Shown here: positions 6,653-8,797 of the stretch, piece by piece
How the letters are laid out: each line of letters starts with the position of its first letter
Numbering within the stretch: position 1 is the first letter of the stretch
Assembly (NCBI GenBank): GCA_964394585.1
Contig: CAYMYI010000150.1
Coordinates: 1 to 8,797, forward strand
Reading direction: 5' to 3'
Source: CAYUJH01 sp964394585
GTDB taxonomy: Bacteria; Bacteroidota; Bacteroidia; Cytophagales; Flammeovirgaceae
Length of the DNA: 8,797 bases
The notes under the pieces: generated by a model
What the model saw: the letters and a program-made list of their open reading frames with translations, nothing else
What the model was told of the DNA's origin: nothing
Database searches by the model: none
Program-made: the position numbers and the translations under genes

Positions 6653-7771
6653 TTATTGTTCTAAGATTTTCACCGCCATGCCTTCGTAGGCACCGGGCAC
6701 CGATTTGGCAAGTAAGGCAGTCCCATTGGGTAATCCTTTGATTACCACATGATCGGTATCAAAATACACAGGCTGTACCGTTGCCATGGCAAGGGTACTA
6801 TCTTCTACCACAAACACTTTGTTCTCGTTGAACAGGAGCTTGCGATCAATTTCGTAGGCATTTTCTTCCTCTTTCGCATTGATAATCGCCTCTAAATACA
6901 TCCCTTCTTCAATATCTTTAGCGCGGATTTCTAAAAACACATCCCCCGTTTGTGTGGTGCGATCTACCTTTCCGTTAATGCGAATCACTTTTGCCTGCCA
7001 AGTTTTGGTTGGGTCTGCCATACTGCGCACTTGCACCGCTTTTCCTACTTGCATAAACGGCATGAGCGATACTCCTACGGCTACTTCCATTTCAAACACA
7101 TCGGTCGCAATGAACTCGCCCAATTGCTGCCCAGGACGCACAAGCGTGCCCGGAGTAACGAGGGCTTCGGTAAGTACGCCATCAAATGGCGCAGTGAGTA
7201 CATATTTTTGTTGCCTTATTTCCAACGATTTTATGTTATAGTACGTGGTATATACATTTTTGCTCGAGACAAACACGCGCTCTTGGGTAGAGGTAGTTTC
7301 GGGCAACGCTGGTACTGGTTTTTCCAGATCGAAGATATTAACATATTGCTCCCACCGAGGGAAAGCGTCGGGGTAGTCAATTTTCAGATCGGGCAGCATC
7401 AGCGAAATTTGATTGTACAACGTACTTTTTTGTGCTTGTAGGGTTGCATATTGTTCTTCGGCATCCATTTTCAAAAACACCTCCCCTTTTCTGTACCGAA
7501 TGCCCGGTTTAAACGGCTTGGCACTACTGCGAAACACGCCTTGCACTTCGGCAAACAACTCTATCCTGTTTTTTGCCATCACACTCCCACTGGCTTTCAC
7601 TTCAATGGGAATCGATTGGTTTTGCACCGTTTCTACGATAACAGTCGGTGCCACTTTGGCAACTTTCGGTGGGCGCGAACGCTTATTTTTACTATTCATA
7701 AATGCATTAGCAATGAAATAGCCACCTACTAATACGCCAACTCCGACCACAATAAGAATGTATTTTCTCAC
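6653..7771 (-). CDS. RND periplasmic adaptor (membrane fusion protein, HlyD/AcrA family)
   Basis: Links the inner-membrane permease encoded next in the operon to an outer-membrane channel. Of 372 residues, 4-24 form one N-terminal membrane anchor (YILIVVGVGVLVGGYFIA) with no lipobox cysteine, so it is anchored by the helix. The two halves of the lipoyl/barrel-sandwich domain are visible: ASGSVMAKNRIELFAEVQG (60-78) and YVLTAPFDGVLTEALVTPG (190-208). The segment between them (about 104-188) is short and contains a proline- and acid-rich stretch around DLKIDYPDAFPRWEQY instead of long heptad coils. The beta-barrel follows from about 225 and the membrane-proximal domain at the end. The start codon is GTG (7769-7771): no in-frame ATG exists before the upstream stop, and AGG lies six bases before it. 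It is the first gene of the operon; no regulator gene is adjacent. Confidence 0.92.
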   Translation of the reverse strand: MRKYILIVVGVGVLVGGYFIANAFMNSKNKRSRPPKVAKVAPTVIVETVQNQSIPIEVKASGSVMAKNRIELFAEVQGVFRSSAKPFKPGIRYRKGEVFLKMDAEEQYATLQAQKSTLYNQISLMLPDLKIDYPDAFPRWEQYVNIFDLEKPVPALPETTSTQERVFVSSKNVYTTYYNIKSLEIRQQKYVLTAPFDGVLTEALVTPGTLVRPGQQLGEFIATDVFEMEVAVGVSLMPFMQVGKAVQVRSMADPTKTWQAKVIRINGKVDRTTQTGDVFLEIRAKDIEEGMYLEAIINAKEEENAYEIDRKLLFNENKVFVVEDSTLAMATVQPVYFDTDHVVIKGLPNGTALLAKSVPGAYEGMAVKILEQ

Positions 7772-7807
7772 GATACCTAAAAATTGATTTCTTAAAAAGG
7801 TTTGAAA

Positions 7808-7921
7808 ATGTTAATTGAACTGAATAAGGTAGGTAAAAGTTTATCAGGGCATGCGCTGAAAAAGTCCATTATCAAATCTTTAACAAGAGAAAAATATCGA
7901 AGATGTCCTTATGAATCTTAG
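7808..7921 (+). CDS. Possible small ORF, 37 residues
   Basis: ATG at 7808 opens a 37-codon frame starting MLIELNKVGKSLSGHALKKS and ending in TAG. An AAAAAGG lies 7 bases before the ATG, a good Shine-Dalgarno spacing. The product is basic. Its first dozen residues loosely recall the start of ABC-type ATPases (MxIELxxVxKS), but no Walker motif follows. It may be a small protein, a degraded gene start or chance. It is divergent from the efflux adaptor. Confidence 0.2.
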   Translation: MLIELNKVGKSLSGHALKKSIIKSLTREKYRRCPYES

Positions 7922-8033
7922 CTGTGCTATTCCACAATTTCAAAGACAATGGGCTCAAGCTTTCAGAATGGCTCAGCGCAACGAACTAGAAAATTCAGAT
8001 ACCCCTCTTTCCCCTAATCTTTTCATTTTTTAG
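7911..8033 (+). CDS. Possible small ORF, 40 residues
   Basis: ATG at 7911 overlaps the end of the preceding frame by 11 bases, as in coupled genes, and reads MNLSCAIPQFQRQWAQAFRM followed by AQRNELENSDTPLS, ending in TAG at 8031-8033. Composition is protein-like (Q-, A- and R-rich helix) but matches no family I know. It could be the frameshifted continuation of the frame before it, in which case the two would be one decayed gene. Confidence 0.18.
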   Translation: MNLSCAIPQFQRQWAQAFRMAQRNELENSDTPLSPNLFIF

Positions 8034-8052
8034 CTGGTTGAAATCAACCGCT
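8032..8052. repeat. Palindromic hairpin, REP-like
   Basis: AGC-T-GGTTGA-AA-TCAACC-GCT: a perfect 6-bp stem around AA, extended by a further AGC/GCT match across one unpaired T. T-rich sequence precedes it on the + strand, which on the minus strand becomes an A-run after the stem, so neither strand has the T-run of an intrinsic terminator. It may be an operator for the divergent region or a dispersed intergenic palindrome. Confidence 0.45.
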
Positions 8053-8171
8053 GAGTCATTTTGCGTGTCTTTAAAATATCCTACTAGCATACAGATTGCA
8101 TTACTACTAACAAAGCGGAAAGCCGAAGGCTATTCTGCAAGCATGTACAAAACCACCAAACAACCAGCACT

Positions 8172-8627
8172 ATGAAACAGAAGTTGAACCAGCGGCTGCT
8201 TGCGTTTCTTAAGCAGGGTATAACACCGCATAAACTAGCCATGACCTTTACCCTTGGATTGGTAATTGGCACCTTTCCGGCAATTGGACTTACCACCGTA
8301 TTGTGCACGGCAGCAGCGTTATTTTTTCGTTTAAACATGCCGGCAATGCAGTTGGTCAACTACTTAACCTATCCGCTTCAACTCATCTTGTTCGTTCCCT
8401 TTGCAGAGTTAGGAGCCTCTTTCTTGAACTTACCCGAACACGCCATTTCATTCACCGAACTCAGCTTTTTTTCGGCAGAAGGCATTGCCTTACTTTGGGA
8501 TAACCTCAGCAAGGTTATGGGTAGTGCCGCCTTAGCTTGGGCCGTAGTGATGCTCCCCACAAGTATACTCAGCTATTTTGCCTTTTTACGCTTTTTCAAG
8601 CGAATAAAATCGCTCCAAACGGCGTAA
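8172..8627 (+). CDS. DUF2062 domain-containing membrane protein
   Basis: A 151-residue integral inner-membrane protein. The pattern QGITPHKLAMTFTLGLVIG (15-33), FPAIGLTT (35-42) and RLNMPAMQLVNYLTYPLQ (53-70) is the DUF2062 signature. Three hydrophobic regions are visible, at about 22-52, 63-84 and 115-140, with a basic tail FLRFFKRIK at the end. Family function is not established; members are found alone or fused to glycosyltransferases, and this one is stand-alone. The ATG at 8172 fits the family, which starts with a short basic stretch before the QGxxP motif. It ends 10 bp before the stop of a convergent histidine kinase gene. Confidence 0.88.
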   Translation: MKQKLNQRLLAFLKQGITPHKLAMTFTLGLVIGTFPAIGLTTVLCTAAALFFRLNMPAMQLVNYLTYPLQLILFVPFAELGASFLNLPEHAISFTELSFFSAEGIALLWDNLSKVMGSAALAWAVVMLPTSILSYFAFLRFFKRIKSLQTA

Positions 8628-8637
8628 TCGCTTGCAT

Positions 8638-8797
8638 TTAGCGCCCCCCATACAACGGAAACTTTACATGGAAGGCAGCGCCTTTGCCTTCCTCGCTTTC
8701 GCACCAAACTTCGCCTTGCATAGCCTCTACATATTTTTTCACAATGGAAAGCCCTAAGCCGGTGCCTTCATTTCTAAAATTTAAATCATTATCGATT
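8638..8797 (-). CDS. Sensor histidine kinase, C-terminal end (partial)
   Basis: The last 52 codons of a gene that enters from beyond the right edge. The protein reads NEGTGLGLSIVKKYVEAMQG followed by EVWCESEEGKGAAFHVKFP. GTGLGLSIVKKYVE is the G2 box of the HATPase_c ATP-binding domain, and G-x-V/I-x-x-S-E-x-G-x-G-x-x-F is the usual closing strand of histidine kinases. The protein therefore ends with the catalytic domain and has no attached receiver domain after it. Sensor input, the phosphorylated histidine and any partner response regulator lie outside the window. The stop (TAA on the minus strand) is at 8638-8640. Confidence 0.93.
   Translation of the reverse strand, partial: IDNDLNFRNEGTGLGLSIVKKYVEAMQGEVWCESEEGKGAAFHVKFPLYGGR

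Larger units (their letters stand above)
7772..8171. other. 400-bp divergent spacer between the efflux operon and the DUF2062 gene
   Basis: It must contain the promoters of both divergent genes, but I found no convincing -7/-33 (TAnnTTTG/TTTG) pair for either. It holds two short overlapping open frames on the + strand (7808-7921 and 7911-8033) and a palindromic hairpin (8032-8052), described separately. No tRNA, riboswitch or insertion sequence is evident. Confidence 0.5.

Noticed and set aside
8084..8359. A 91-codon minus-strand frame overlapping the DUF2062 start.
   Set aside because: It is antisense to a conserved DUF2062 N-terminus and has an erratic Cys- and Asn-rich translation.
1..8797. 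CRISPR array or other regularly spaced repeats.
   Set aside because: No repeated unit with regular spacing was seen; the only repeats are isolated palindromes.

Overview
The window looks like chromosome from a member of the Bacteroidota, possibly a Cytophagales-type lineage. Reasons: the protein families present (a DUF1835 protein of the HVLNGD type, a DUF2062 membrane protein, a two-gene RND pump), the near absence of Shine-Dalgarno sequences at most starts, and short palindromes between genes. This is judged from sequence style only; no database search was possible.

Left part (1-2400), AT-rich accessory region. A decayed IS3-family transposase (237-465, + strand) keeps the orfA helix-turn-helix and a short patch that reads as orfB in another frame. 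Beside it is a complete two-gene restriction-modification operon on the minus strand: a PD-(D/E)XK restriction endonuclease (1586-2368) followed after 4 bp by a beta-class adenine DNA methyltransferase (514-1581). By eye this block is much richer in A+T than everything to its right, so it was probably acquired horizontally. A perfect AAATATA-N6-TATATTT inverted repeat lies just upstream of the endonuclease start.

Middle (2400-7771), minus strand, moderate G+C. A spacer with two 15-bp sequences that are each self-complementary and are reverse complements of each other (2494-2508 and 2575-2589) separates the R-M operon from a DUF1835 protein gene (2608-3360). Upstream of that lies an efflux operon: a membrane-anchored periplasmic adaptor (6653-7771) followed by an AcrB-type RND permease (3457-6606). 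A strong intrinsic terminator (3372-3402) follows the permease and falls inside the short leader of the DUF1835 gene. No outer-membrane TolC partner is encoded in the window.

Right part (7772-8797). A roughly 400-bp divergent spacer holds two overlapping small open frames of uncertain status and a palindromic hairpin. Then comes a DUF2062 membrane protein (8172-8627, + strand), which converges with the 3' end of a sensor histidine kinase (8638-8797, minus strand, cut by the window edge).

Most of the window belongs to recognisable families. The parts most worth a second look are the R-M island with its possible operator and IS scar, the paired palindromes, and the terminator placed in the DUF1835 leader. 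I did not find a convincing undescribed multi-gene system.
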